Shown here piece after piece: positions 26,397 through 34,591 of a stretch of 53,007 nt of DNA; position 1 is the stretch's first letter; each line of letters starts with the position of its first letter. The translations under genes were made by a program, and so were the position numbers. The stretch comes from JAAZAI01 sp050942875 (GTDB lineage Bacteria; Verrucomicrobiota; Kiritimatiellia; RFP12; UBA3636), in contig JBMNOD010000016.1 in assembly GCA_050942875.1 (NCBI GenBank), positions 1 to 53,007 of the forward strand. Direction: 5' to 3'. A model generated the notes under the pieces. That model searched no databases. It was not told the origin of the DNA and saw only the letters and a list, made by a program, of their open reading frames with translations.

Positions 26397-28538
26397 ATGA
26401 TGAAAACTTCTCTCTTTCGACCTCTTGTCGCCGCCTCGGCGCTGGCGTTTTGCGTCGGCGCCGCCACCGGCGAGGAAATCGCCGTGGGCATTGCGGATTT
26501 TGAGCAGCCCGACGCCGCCGCCGACTGGAGCTGGTATTGGGGCAAAGGCGCGACGGCCTCGGTTTCCACGGCGCCGTCCGATGATGCGGGCGGAGGACGC
26601 GTGGGGCTGTTCGACTACGTGTTTTCAGAACGAGGCGCGAACTTCACGATGATCTGCGCGACGCCGCTGCCGCCCAATCCGACTTTCCTTCGGTTGCGTC
26701 TTTGCGGCGACGGTTCAGGCCACGGCGTTTCGCTGCGGATCATTGATCGCACAGGCGAAACCTTCTTGTATCCGCTTCATCCTGCGATCGACTGGACCGG
26801 TTGGCGGCAAATCGCCGTGCCGGCGGCCAGTCCGGCGCAGACGTGGTCTGGGAACAAGGATGGCGTCATCGATCCGCCTGCACGCATCGCCTTGCAGATG
26901 AATGCCGCTTCCGCCGGGAAGGGTGCGCTGCGTCTTGACGACATCGAGGTCGGTTCATGGCTCGACGCGGCCACGCGCATTGAGATGAAAAGCGGCGCGC
27001 CGCTTTTCGGCAACATCGCCTTCGGGCCGCAGCAGACGCTGCGCGTGCCCTTTACGGTGCGCGATCGCGGCGGCGCCGCGGCGAGCCTGGTGCTCGACTA
27101 TGAAGTCCGCAACGCCACGGGCGCGCCCGTTGGTGCGGGCATGGCGTCTGCTTCGCTCCGGGCCGGTGCGTCCGAGGGCACGACCGTTGTCGTGCCCATC
27201 GACACCAGAGGACGCTATGCGCACTACGAGATTACGGCGCGAATCCGCGACGCGGCTTCGTCGAACACGTTGCAGACGGCGACGACGACGGCCGCCGTCG
27301 TTCCCGCGCCGCCGCTCGTTCCCGCCGGGAGGAATCCCTTTGGGATGAATCTCTCGTTGGCCATGCGGCATGCCCCGCGCGATCGCCGGGCTGGCGCCGT
27401 CCAGGCGCGACGGAGCGGCGTGGGCTGGACGCGCGAGGAATTTTCCTGGGAGGCGATCGAGCCCGTCCGGGGCACGTTCAACTGGGAACGGCATGACGAT
27501 GCCGTCACGATCGCCCGCGAGGAAGGGCTTGGCGTGCTCGGCCTGATCGCCTACAGTGCAGGCTGGGCGCGTCGAGATCCTGGCAAGCATGCGTCGCCGC
27601 CACGCGATGTGGAAGCGTATGCGGCCTTTGTCGAGCGCGTCGTCTCCCGCTATCGGGGGCGCGTCCGCCATTGGGAGATTTGGAACGAGCCGGACAGCCC
27701 CGTCTTCTGGCCGCCAAAGCCCGATCCCGCCGAATACGCCGCCTTGCTCAAGGCCGCGTATGCGGCGGCGAAGCGTGCCGATCCAGACTGCGTCGTCATG
27801 ACGGCCGGGTTGCTCGTCGGCATGAACCATTGGTTGCAGTGGGACTATCTCGACGCGCTCTACACGCATGGCGCCGGCCGTGCCTTCGACCGAGTCGCCT
27901 GGCATGCCTATTGCGATCCCAAGTCTCCGATCGACGGTCGTTACGAATCGCTGACCGCCACGCTCTTCGAGCGGATGTCCGCCAAGGGCGACGCCGGAAA
28001 GCGCGCCTGGCTGACCGAGCAGGGGTGGTCGACGGCTCCCGGTTCACGGCGATCCGTTTCGGAGCCTGACCAAGGAGCCTATGCGGTGCAGGGACACGTT
28101 TTCGCCCTCTCCAATCCCTCTGTCGAGACGTATTTCTGGTTTCTTTTCCGCGACGGCGCCAACCGCGAGACCGATCACGAGCAGAGCTATGGCATCCTGC
28201 ATCCGGACGGCTCGCCGAAGCCCGCCTATGGCCTCTACGTCGCCATGACGACGCGGCTGGCGGGCAAGAGGCCCGCTCCGCCTGTCGAGCTGCCGGGCAC
28301 GGCGATTTGCCGTGTCTTTGCGGACGGACAGGAAACGGTCTTCGTGCTCTGGGACTCAGGCGAAGGCTTCGTGAAGTTGCCTGCCGGGCTGGACCGTGTC
28401 GGCGCGACGCTGTATGACACCCGCGGAAACGTCGTCAAGATGGAATCGGATTGGACGCCTGGGCCTGACGTTCGCTATCTCGTCGTCCCGACGTCTCGCG
28501 CCGCCGCCCTTCGGGCTGCCTTGGCTTCGGGCAACTAG
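26397..28538 (+). CDS. exported glycoside hydrolase of clan A (GH39/GH5-like)
   Basis: 713 residues. Signal peptide MMKTSLFRPLVAASALAFCV followed by GAATGEE. Residues about 25-190 form a beta-sandwich like carbohydrate-binding or 'galactose-binding-like' domains (FEQPDAAADWSWYWGKG, RLDDIEVGSW). An Ig-like region (about 200-310) precedes a TIM barrel (about 320-620) with HWEIWNEPDSP (acid/base Glu431 of the NEP motif), FDRVAWHAYCDP and WLTEQGWST (nucleophile Glu541). A beta domain closes the protein. The pattern fits GH39 or GH5-like enzymes acting on xylan, beta-glycans or exopolysaccharide; the target is not determinable. Its TAG stop is formed by the end of a MITE-like element. No plus-strand gene follows. 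Confidence 0.88.
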   Translation: MMKTSLFRPLVAASALAFCVGAATGEEIAVGIADFEQPDAAADWSWYWGKGATASVSTAPSDDAGGGRVGLFDYVFSERGANFTMICATPLPPNPTFLRLRLCGDGSGHGVSLRIIDRTGETFLYPLHPAIDWTGWRQIAVPAASPAQTWSGNKDGVIDPPARIALQMNAASAGKGALRLDDIEVGSWLDAATRIEMKSGAPLFGNIAFGPQQTLRVPFTVRDRGGAAASLVLDYEVRNATGAPVGAGMASASLRAGASEGTTVVVPIDTRGRYAHYEITARIRDAASSNTLQTATTTAAVVPAPPLVPAGRNPFGMNLSLAMRHAPRDRRAGAVQARRSGVGWTREEFSWEAIEPVRGTFNWERHDDAVTIAREEGLGVLGLIAYSAGWARRDPGKHASPPRDVEAYAAFVERVVSRYRGRVRHWEIWNEPDSPVFWPPKPDPAEYAALLKAAYAAAKRADPDCVVMTAGLLVGMNHWLQWDYLDALYTHGAGRAFDRVAWHAYCDPKSPIDGRYESLTATLFERMSAKGDAGKRAWLTEQGWSTAPGSRRSVSEPDQGAYAVQGHVFALSNPSVETYFWFLFRDGANRETDHEQSYGILHPDGSPKPAYGLYVAMTTRLAGKRPAPPVELPGTAICRVFADGQETVFVLWDSGEGFVKLPAGLDRVGATLYDTRGNVVKMESDWTPGPDVRYLVVPTSRAAALRAALASGN

Positions 28539-28638
28539 AGCGGTTTAAGAAAATCCGTGTCCACATTCTATCCTCCAGCTCCAAACGCCGAATCCTAGTT
28601 CAAATCGTGCGGCTATACTATTTCTCAAGTCGCTCTAG
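28535..28638. mobile_element. 104-bp MITE-like element with 18-bp inverted ends (IS630/Tc-mariner style)
   Basis: The left end CTAGAGCGGTTTAAGAAA and the right end, read inverted, CTAGAGCGACTTGAGAAA agree at 15 of 18 positions. Both begin with CTAG, as expected for elements that insert at TA within CTAG. No coding potential lies inside. The first TAG of the element is the stop codon of the glycoside hydrolase. Confidence 0.7.
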
Positions 28639-28698
28639 TCCGGGCCCCCGCCATTCGCCATCCTTGGAAGCCGAGCCTTGAAAGGGGGTGACATCGCG

Positions 28699-28742
28699 CC
28701 CCTGTTCATGTCACATATTCGAATGTGCGACATGAACAGGGG
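28699..28742. terminator. 44-base hairpin between convergent genes
   Basis: CCCCTGTTCATGTC pairs perfectly with GACATGAACAGGGG; inside, ACAT and ATGT extend the stem around a TTCGA-type loop with a small bulge. It lies between the ends of the glycoside hydrolase (plus) and uvrC (minus). There is no T-run on either side, so it may be an RNA end-structure, a repeat or a protein site rather than an intrinsic terminator. Confidence 0.5.
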
Positions 28743-28851
28743 GGGGTGATGATGCCGTTTCCCTGCCTGTCGAGAGCCGCCACTCGTCCGTGCAAACGTT
28801 TGCGCCTGCAAGGGCAAGGGCATTCCGCGTAGGGAACACTTTCAAGTCAAT

Positions 28852-30333
28852 TCATTGACTTGGCGGGCTTGTTCGCAGCGCGGCGGCTTTAATGGCATGC
28901 GCGAGCGCCTCGCCGATGCCGCCGACGGCGGCAATCGCTTCGACGGGGGCGGCGGCGAGGCGTCGGATGGAGCCAAACTGCTTCAGCAGGAGGGTCTTGC
29001 GCGTTTCGCCGACGCCCTCGATTTCGTCGAGGACGGATTCGCGGATGCGTTTGCGGCGGAGGTTGCGGTTGTAGGTGATGGCGAAGCGGTGCGCTTCGTC
29101 GCGCAGGCGCACCAGCACGTTGAGCGCGGGATTGCCGCGTTCGAGCAGGATGGACTCCATGCCGGGGCGGTCGACGACGATTTCCTCGAATTGTTCTGCA
29201 AGGCCGACGGAGGGGATGTGCTCAAGACCGAGCATGGCGAGGGCGGCGCGGGCGGCGCGGAGCTGCGTGATGCCGCCGTCCACCATGACGAGGTCGGGCA
29301 GGGGCGTGTCCTCGGCCAGCGAACGCGCATAGCGCCGGTGGACGACCTCGGCGATGCTCGCAGGGTCGTCAACGCCTTCGACGCTTCGGATGCGGAAGCG
29401 GCGGTAGCGTTGCGGCGTGGGGACGCCATCGACGCTGACGACCATGGAGGCGACGGTGAGGGTGCCGCTGATGTGGGAGATGTCGAAGCCCTCGATGACT
29501 TGTGGCGTGGTGGGCAGGTCGAGGGCGGCGGCGAGCGCTTCGCAGCCTTCGACGGCGTCGAGCTTGGGGATGTGCGGCGGCGAGACGACGCGGGCGCGTT
29601 GTTTCGCCAGGTCGTCGATGGCGGCGATGGTGTCGCGGAGCTTGGCGGCGCGCTCGAAGTCGAGGTCCGCCGCCGCCGCCGCCATGGCCTCTCGGATTTC
29701 CTCGACGATGGCGGGGTCGCCGTTGCGGAGGAAGGCGCAGGCTTCTTCGAAGCGCGCGCGGTAGTCCTCCGGGGAGATGGCGCCGATGCACGGTGCGGAG
29801 CAGTGCGCGATGCGGTCGTTGTGGCAGTGCTTGTGCGTGTCGGCATCGGGCTCGGCCACGGTGCATTGGCGGATGCCGAAACGACGCTCGGCGAAGCCCT
29901 TGACGGTGCGGACGACGCCCGAGGAGGGGTAGGGGCCGAAGTACTCGTCTCCGTCGTCGCGGATGATGCGGCATTCGGCGAAGCGCGGCAGGGCGAGGTG
30001 GCGCTCGGCGCGGACGGCCAGGTAGCGCTTGTCGTCGCGGAAGACGACGTTGAACCGCGGCTTGTAGTCCTTGATGAGCTGCCCTTCGGTGAGCAGGGCC
30101 TCGGCCTCGTTGCGCACGACGATGACGTCGAGGTCTTCGACGCTGTTGATGAGGCTGCGCAGCTTGGGGGGCGCCTTGCGGAGGGTCGAGCGGCGGAAGT
30201 AGCTCTGGACGCGCTTGCGCAGCGAGACGGCCTTGCCGACGTAGATGATCTTCCCGGCCCGGTTCCGCATCAGGTAGCAGCCCGGCTTGTCGGGGAGGTC
30301 GCGAAGCTTTTGGCGCAGCACGTCGTTCATCAT
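28852..30333 (-). CDS. uvrC: UvrC, excinuclease ABC subunit C (short form)
   Basis: 493 residues. UvrC makes both cuts in nucleotide excision repair. GIY-YIG nuclease domain (about 12-90; PGCYLMRNRAGKIIYVGKAV), a Cys/His patch (DTHKHCHNDRIAHCSAPCIG), the UVR segment for UvrB contact (LDFERAAKLRDTIAAID), the RNase H-like nuclease with IEGFDISHISGT, LPDLVMVDGGITQL and RDEAHRFA (catalytic Asp, Asp, His), and a C-terminal helix-hairpin-helix pair (IEGVGETRKTLLLKQFGS, AVGGIGEALAHAI). It is about 110 residues shorter than the E. coli protein: the stretch usually found between the UVR segment and the RNase H domain is nearly absent. Start at ATG-ATG, 30333 or 30330. Confidence 0.95.
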   Translation of the reverse strand: MMNDVLRQKLRDLPDKPGCYLMRNRAGKIIYVGKAVSLRKRVQSYFRRSTLRKAPPKLRSLINSVEDLDVIVVRNEAEALLTEGQLIKDYKPRFNVVFRDDKRYLAVRAERHLALPRFAECRIIRDDGDEYFGPYPSSGVVRTVKGFAERRFGIRQCTVAEPDADTHKHCHNDRIAHCSAPCIGAISPEDYRARFEEACAFLRNGDPAIVEEIREAMAAAAADLDFERAAKLRDTIAAIDDLAKQRARVVSPPHIPKLDAVEGCEALAAALDLPTTPQVIEGFDISHISGTLTVASMVVSVDGVPTPQRYRRFRIRSVEGVDDPASIAEVVHRRYARSLAEDTPLPDLVMVDGGITQLRAARAALAMLGLEHIPSVGLAEQFEEIVVDRPGMESILLERGNPALNVLVRLRDEAHRFAITYNRNLRRKRIRESVLDEIEGVGETRKTLLLKQFGSIRRLAAAPVEAIAAVGGIGEALAHAIKAAALRTSPPSQ

Positions 30334-30349
30334 GTTGAAACGATCCGGT

Positions 30350-30826
30350 TCAGGGCATGATCTCGAACGTCGTCTTGTCGACGTTCCAGATTTTCAGTTC
30401 GTCGATCGAAAAGGGAACGACGCGATAGTCCGGGGAATTGGGCGGCGAAAGACAGAACAAGACGGGGCCTTCGGCCATTTTCCGGAAGCTTCCCGGCTTG
30501 CCTTCGAAATTCCTCGACGAGTACTTTTCTCCGTCGACCAGCACGGCGAATGTCGCGACTTCGCCGTCGAGCGTCTTGACGTCCTTCAAGCCTTCATCGT
30601 TCCACACGAGCGCATGGTGGTGCCATCCGCCCGGATCGTCCTTCAACACGCTGCTGTAGGGTTGCGGACTTCCGCGGTGGCTCATGGGAATCCCGCACGT
30701 CCGTGCGGCGACGACGGCGCAGAGGCCGCCCATCTGGCCGGCCGGTTGACTGTTCGTCACGGATGTCCGCGCTCGAACAATGTTCGCGCAAACGACGCAG
30801 AGAAACAGCGGCAGGATTGTCTTCAT
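30350..30826 (-). CDS. small exported LamG-like protein
   Basis: 158 residues from the ATG at 30826, which has AAGGAG six bases upstream; an ATG at 30832 would sit directly on that site. A signal peptide (MKTILPLFLCVVCANIVRA) leads. The mature part shows WHHHALVWNDEG, FAVLVDGEKYSS and FSIDELKIWN, the three hallmarks of LamG/concanavalin-A-like domains (W-H-H, Y/L-VDG, IDE-I-W/Y-N), but the domain is shorter than usual and ends soon after. It may bind a carbohydrate outside the cell. It sits between uvrC and an unrelated lipoprotein, and the local base composition is less GC-rich than the flanks. Confidence 0.65.
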   Translation of the reverse strand: MKTILPLFLCVVCANIVRARTSVTNSQPAGQMGGLCAVVAARTCGIPMSHRGSPQPYSSVLKDDPGGWHHHALVWNDEGLKDVKTLDGEVATFAVLVDGEKYSSRNFEGKPGSFRKMAEGPVLFCLSPPNSPDYRVVPFSIDELKIWNVDKTTFEIMP

Positions 30827-31058
30827 GTTCATCTCCTTCACGCAAGCATTGTAGTCCACCGAGACGTTTCATTGCAACGGATAAACGCATCGCAATGGCA
30901 ATCGGTCAGTCGCGGGAGCTGGTCTCGGAACGCTTGTCGCCCAGCCTCGAACAGTCCTGTCGCCTGCCCGATTGAGTCGCCAGTGGGAAGACGTCAAGCC
31001 GCGGTCTCCAGCGACACGGCTCTTATGACGGGCGAACAAGACGCTGAAACGCTGGAGG

Positions 31059-31799
31059 TCACCGGGGCGGGGGCTGTTCGCCGGTGGCGGCGGGGCGGGG
31101 GCCGAGGTTCGCCTTCCTGAACTTGACTGCCTGCTCGCCGTAACCATCGATTTGCGAGCAAGTCGGGAGCCACAAGAACGCCCCTTGTCCATCGGAGCCA
31201 AGATGAAAGGAGAGGGTTCCGGAGAAGTTGCCGGCGGGTTCCCCGGTATTTGAAAGCACAACATGAACCCGGCACTTGGCTGAGAGCAAGGTCTCCGCTT
31301 CCTTCATGCCAGGGGAGAACATCCTTCTGTTGACAACCTCCCAGGAGACCCATTTGTTCTTGTAGAAGTTCCCGGCAGGATTGGAACATTCGTTTGTCGA
31401 TTGAAACGGCCCCTCAAATACAAAAGGGGCTGTGCCAAACAAATACCACGATTCCGTTCCGGGAACTCCCTTGGGCCAGAGGTCCGACCCCTCCTGCAAA
31501 AAACCATTGTGGAGAACGTGTTCCGTATTGCCCCACAGCGCCGGAATGGAATATTCGTCAAACCCCCGGTAGGCACACGAACCATCTTCATTGAGAAGCA
31601 ACATGTGATCAAGCTGGTTCGTGTACATCGAATATCCCAAACTTGAGACAATTGGAATGTCGTTCGACTCTATGATCCAAAGTCCGCTTAAATCATCCGG
31701 CTGGATGCCAGGCTGCCTGGAATCACATGACAGACAGCAAAACATCCCGACGGGAAGCAAGGCAAGAAGAATGGAACGAAAGCGGAACGTTTCTCGCAC
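31059..31799 (-). CDS. putative lipoprotein of unknown function
   Basis: 246 residues from GTG 31799 (AAGGGG lies six bases upstream). The start is a lipoprotein-like signal (FRFRSILLALLPVGMFCCLS, then Cys at about 25, followed by DS). The lipobox is irregular. The mature part has strand-rich segments (LSGLWIIESNDIPIVSS, LDHMLLLNEDGSCAYRG, CRVHVVLSNTGEPAGNFSGT) and several Cys residues. The last ~15 residues (LGPRPAATGEQPPPR) run into family-B-like repeat DNA (31.0-31.1 kb), so the repeat may have altered the original end. No family is recognised. Confidence 0.6.
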   Translation of the reverse strand: MRETFRFRSILLALLPVGMFCCLSCDSRQPGIQPDDLSGLWIIESNDIPIVSSLGYSMYTNQLDHMLLLNEDGSCAYRGFDEYSIPALWGNTEHVLHNGFLQEGSDLWPKGVPGTESWYLFGTAPFVFEGPFQSTNECSNPAGNFYKNKWVSWEVVNRRMFSPGMKEAETLLSAKCRVHVVLSNTGEPAGNFSGTLSFHLGSDGQGAFLWLPTCSQIDGYGEQAVKFRKANLGPRPAATGEQPPPR

Positions 31800-31821
31800 G
31801 GAAACCCCTTTGATGCCTCAA

Positions 31822-33216
31822 CTAGTACCGGTAGGCGTCGGGCTTGAAGGGGCCGTCGGGGGGGACGCCGATGTAGGCGGCTTGCTTCTCCGTGAGGCGG
31901 GTGAGCTTGGCGCCGAGCGCGGGGAGGTGGAGGCGGGCGACTTCTTCGTCGAGCTTCTTGTCGATGACATAGACGCCGGGCTTTCGCCCGCCGCGCCAGA
32001 GATCCATCTGGGCGAGCACCTGGTTGGTGAAGGAGCAGGACATCACGAAGCTGGGATGCCCCGTGGCGCAGCCGAGGTTGACGAGGCGGCCTTCGGCGAG
32101 CAGGTAGATGCAATGGCCGTCGGGGAAGATGTACCGGTCCACTTGCGGCTTGATGTTGACGTGGGTTACGCCCGGCATGGCCTTGAGCCTGGCGACCTGG
32201 ATTTCGTTGTCGAAGTGGCCGATGTTGCAGACGATCGCCTGGTCGCGCATCTTCGCCATGTGCTCGGCGGTGATGATGTCGCAGTTGCCGGTGGTGGTGA
32301 CGTAGATTTGCGCGTGGGGCAGGGCGTCTTCGACGGTGGCGACCTTGTATCCGGCCATGCAGGCCTGGAGGGCGCAGATCGGGTCGATCTCCGACACCCA
32401 GACCTGGGCGCGGTGGTTCTTGAGGATTTCGGCGCTGCCTTTGCCGACGTCGCCGTAGCCGCAGACGAAGGCGATCTTGCCGGCGACCATGACGTCGGTC
32501 GCGCGCTTGATGCCGTCGACAAGCGATTCGCGGCAGCCGTAGATGTTGTCGAACTTCGATTTCGTGACGGAGTCGTTGACGTTGATCGCGGGCACGAGGA
32601 GCTTTTTCCTTTCGGCGCGCTGGTAGAGGCGGTGGACGCCGGTGGTCGTCTCTTCGGAGACGCCTTTCCAGCCGGCGACGAGCCTGTGGAAGAAGCCGGG
32701 GCGGCTCTCGATGCGCTCGCGGACGACCTGGCGGAGGGTTTTCTCCTCCTCGCTTTCGACGGGCTTGTCGAGGACGGCGGGGTTCTCTTCGGCTTCGTAG
32801 CCGAGGTGGACGATCAAGGTGGCGTCGCCGCCGTCGTCGACGATGAGGTCGGGGCCGTCGGCATCGGGCCAGGTGAGGGCTTCGAGGTTGAGATCCCAGT
32901 ATTCGCGGAGCGTTTCGCCTTTCCAGGCGAAGACGGGGGTGCCGGCGGCGGCGATGGCGGCGGCGGCGTGGTCCTGCGTGGAGAGGATGTTGCAGGAGGC
33001 CCAGCGGACGCGGGCGCCGAGGGCCTGGAGGGTCTCGATGAGCACGGCGGTCTGGATGGTCATGTGGAGGCTGCCGGTGATGCGGGCGCCGGCGAGCGGC
33101 TTTTCGGCGCCGTACTTGGCGCGCGTGGCCATGAGGCCGGGCATTTCATGCTCGGCCATTTCGATTTCCTTGCGGCCCCAGTCGGCCAGCGCGATGTCCT
33201 TGATTTTGTAGTTCAT
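31822..33216 (-). CDS. ahcY: S-adenosylhomocysteinase
   Basis: 464 residues. It splits SAH to adenosine and homocysteine and so recycles the methyl cycle product. Signatures: MPGLMATRAKYG, GARITGSLHMTIQTAVLIET, SCNILSTQDHAAAA, INVNDSVTKSKFDNIYGCRE, the NAD fold VAGKIAFVCGYGDVGKGSAE (SAHase signature 2), TTTGNCDIITAEHM and the C-terminal PDAYRY. The insertion between about 150 and 190 (EEKTLRQVVRERIESRPGFF) marks the long bacterial form. AAGGAG stands five bases before the ATG, merging with a TTTCAAG heptamer. No SAH riboswitch core could be seen in the short leader. Confidence 0.97.
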   Translation of the reverse strand: MNYKIKDIALADWGRKEIEMAEHEMPGLMATRAKYGAEKPLAGARITGSLHMTIQTAVLIETLQALGARVRWASCNILSTQDHAAAAIAAAGTPVFAWKGETLREYWDLNLEALTWPDADGPDLIVDDGGDATLIVHLGYEAEENPAVLDKPVESEEEKTLRQVVRERIESRPGFFHRLVAGWKGVSEETTTGVHRLYQRAERKKLLVPAINVNDSVTKSKFDNIYGCRESLVDGIKRATDVMVAGKIAFVCGYGDVGKGSAEILKNHRAQVWVSEIDPICALQACMAGYKVATVEDALPHAQIYVTTTGNCDIITAEHMAKMRDQAIVCNIGHFDNEIQVARLKAMPGVTHVNIKPQVDRYIFPDGHCIYLLAEGRLVNLGCATGHPSFVMSCSFTNQVLAQMDLWRGGRKPGVYVIDKKLDEEVARLHLPALGAKLTRLTEKQAAYIGVPPDGPFKPDAYRY

Positions 33217-33224
33217 TTGACTCC

Positions 33225-33280
33225 TTGAAACTTGAAATTGGACGGATTAGACGGATCTAGCCGCTAGCCGCTAGCCGCTA
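33225..33280. repeat. composite heptamer arrays between lpxL-like gene and ahcY
   Basis: TTGAAAC and TTGAAAT (33225-33238) lie next to the ahcY ribosome site. Then come TTGGACGGA-like units (33237-33255), and CTAGCCG repeated three times (33257-33277) running into the stop codon of the acyltransferase. Almost the whole 61-base gap is simple repeat. Confidence 0.75.
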
Positions 33281-34192
33281 ATTCACGGGATCCAGCACCC
33301 AGCGGCGGTTGTACCAGAACCATTGTTCGGGGGTTTCGTGGATGGCGGCGTCGACGATGGTGGCGACGGCGCGGGTGATGCGTTCGAGTTCGTCGGCCTT
33401 GGGGGCGGTTTTGTCGGGCCAGATCGGGTCGTGGAGTGTCAGGGTGAAGTGTCGCCAGCCGCGCCGACGCATGATGAGCGGCACGACGGGGACGTTGGTT
33501 GCGTAGGCGAAGGAGGCCATGCCGCGCGCGAGATTGGCGGCGCCGCCGAGAAACGGGACCAGCAGATCGGGGGTGGGGGCGCGCGTGTCGGGGAGGATGG
33601 CGAAGGTCTGGCCGGCGCGAATCCGTTCGAGAATTTGGCGCAGCGCACCGCCGCCTCGTTCGAGGATGTCCATGCCGTGGCCCGCGCGCAGGCGGTTGAG
33701 CAGGTCGTTCATCAGCGGATTGCGTTGGCGTCCGGCGACGCTGAAGATCGGCACGCCACAGAGGTGGCAGCAGGAGCCTGCGAGGTCCCAGTTGCCCATG
33801 TGCGGGAGTGCAATCACGAGTCCGCGGCCGTCGGTTTGCGTCTTGAGCGCGCGCAAGGAATCTATGACGGCGGGCATGTCGGGGATCATTTCCACCATCG
33901 CCTCGCGTGTGAACTTGCGGATGCGGAGCATCTCGACGGCGTTGAAGACCGTGTTGCGGAAGGACAGCCAGCAGATCCGCCGGACATCTCGTGGGCGGAG
34001 CGATTCGCCGAAGACGAGGCGCACGCGCCGGGCGGCCTCGCGCCGTCGTTCTGAAGCGATGGCATGCGCGATTCTCGCGACGCCCCATGCGACGCCCAAG
34101 GCGCATCGATAGGGGAGCGCCACCAGCGATGCGCCCAGTCCCCGGACCGCTTCATATTCGAGACGGTGCCGGAACTTGGGCCGGGTGTTCAT
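33278..34192 (-). CDS. LpxL/HtrB-like lysophospholipid (lipid A) acyltransferase
   Basis: 304 residues from ATG 34192, which overlaps the rsfS stop by four bases. The HX4D motif (ALPHMGNWDLAGS) is the catalytic site of the family; GRQRNPLMNDLLNRLRAGHG, GQTFAILPDTRAP and PEQWFWYNRRWV are the usual later blocks. A hydrophobic N-terminal stretch (LGASLVALPYRCALGVAWGV) anchors it to the inner membrane. It should add a secondary acyl chain to lipid A, supporting a Gram-negative envelope with LPS. The 3' end runs into a heptamer array. Confidence 0.9.
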   Translation of the reverse strand: MNTRPKFRHRLEYEAVRGLGASLVALPYRCALGVAWGVARIAHAIASERRREAARRVRLVFGESLRPRDVRRICWLSFRNTVFNAVEMLRIRKFTREAMVEMIPDMPAVIDSLRALKTQTDGRGLVIALPHMGNWDLAGSCCHLCGVPIFSVAGRQRNPLMNDLLNRLRAGHGMDILERGGGALRQILERIRAGQTFAILPDTRAPTPDLLVPFLGGAANLARGMASFAYATNVPVVPLIMRRRGWRHFTLTLHDPIWPDKTAPKADELERITRAVATIVDAAIHETPEQWFWYNRRWVLDPVN

Positions 34193-34515
34193 GCTTTTTT
34201 GCGCCACAGCGATTCGAGATCGTAGTATTCGCGAGCTTCGGGAAGGAAGAGATGCACGAAGACGTCGAAGAGGTCGATGACGATCCAGGCGCTCTCGGCG
34301 TCGCCGGACATGCGGATGGGCGTCCCGCCTTCCTTTTTGATCTCGCGGGAGATTCGGCCGGCAACGGCCTTGAGATGGGGCGTGGAGGTGCAGGAGGCGA
34401 TGACGATCGCATCGGTGAGGGACGACCGTCCTCTCACGTCGATCGTCACGATGTTCTCGGCCTTGCGGTCCTCGAGGACGCCCACGATTTTATCCAATGT
34501 TTGTTTTGCGTTGAT
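34189..34515 (-). CDS. rsfS: ribosomal silencing factor RsfS
   Basis: About 108 residues. VGVLEDRKAENIVTIDVRGR, DAIVIASCTSTPHLKAVAGR and SAWIVIDLFDVFVHLFLPEA, followed by REYYDLESLW, are diagnostic of RsfS (YbeB/IojAP), which binds L14 and blocks subunit joining. The start is uncertain: there is no in-frame ATG or GTG at the right place. Alignment to the family suggests the ATC codon at 34515 (AAAGG lies upstream), while TTG at 34497 or 34572 are the alternatives. It sits between uxaC and the acyltransferase and overlaps the latter. Confidence 0.88.
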   Translation of the reverse strand: MNAKQTLDKIVGVLEDRKAENIVTIDVRGRSSLTDAIVIASCTSTPHLKAVAGRISREIKKEGGTPIRMSGDAESAWIVIDLFDVFVHLFLPEAREYYDLESLWRKKA

Positions 34516-34591
34516 GGGGTTCGCCTTTCTTTTCCTGATGCGGGTGCATGCCGAGCCTCCCGAGGGTTTCAATGGGAGGCCGTCGTTGGAT

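Noticed and set aside
28791..28804. LacI-type operator (GCAAACGTTTGC) controlling a gene
   Set aside because: It lies between two convergent gene ends and belongs to a dispersed motif, so a promoter role is unlikely.
33217..33277. SAH riboswitch upstream of ahcY
   Set aside because: The gap is only 61 bases and made of simple repeats; no conserved riboswitch core is seen.
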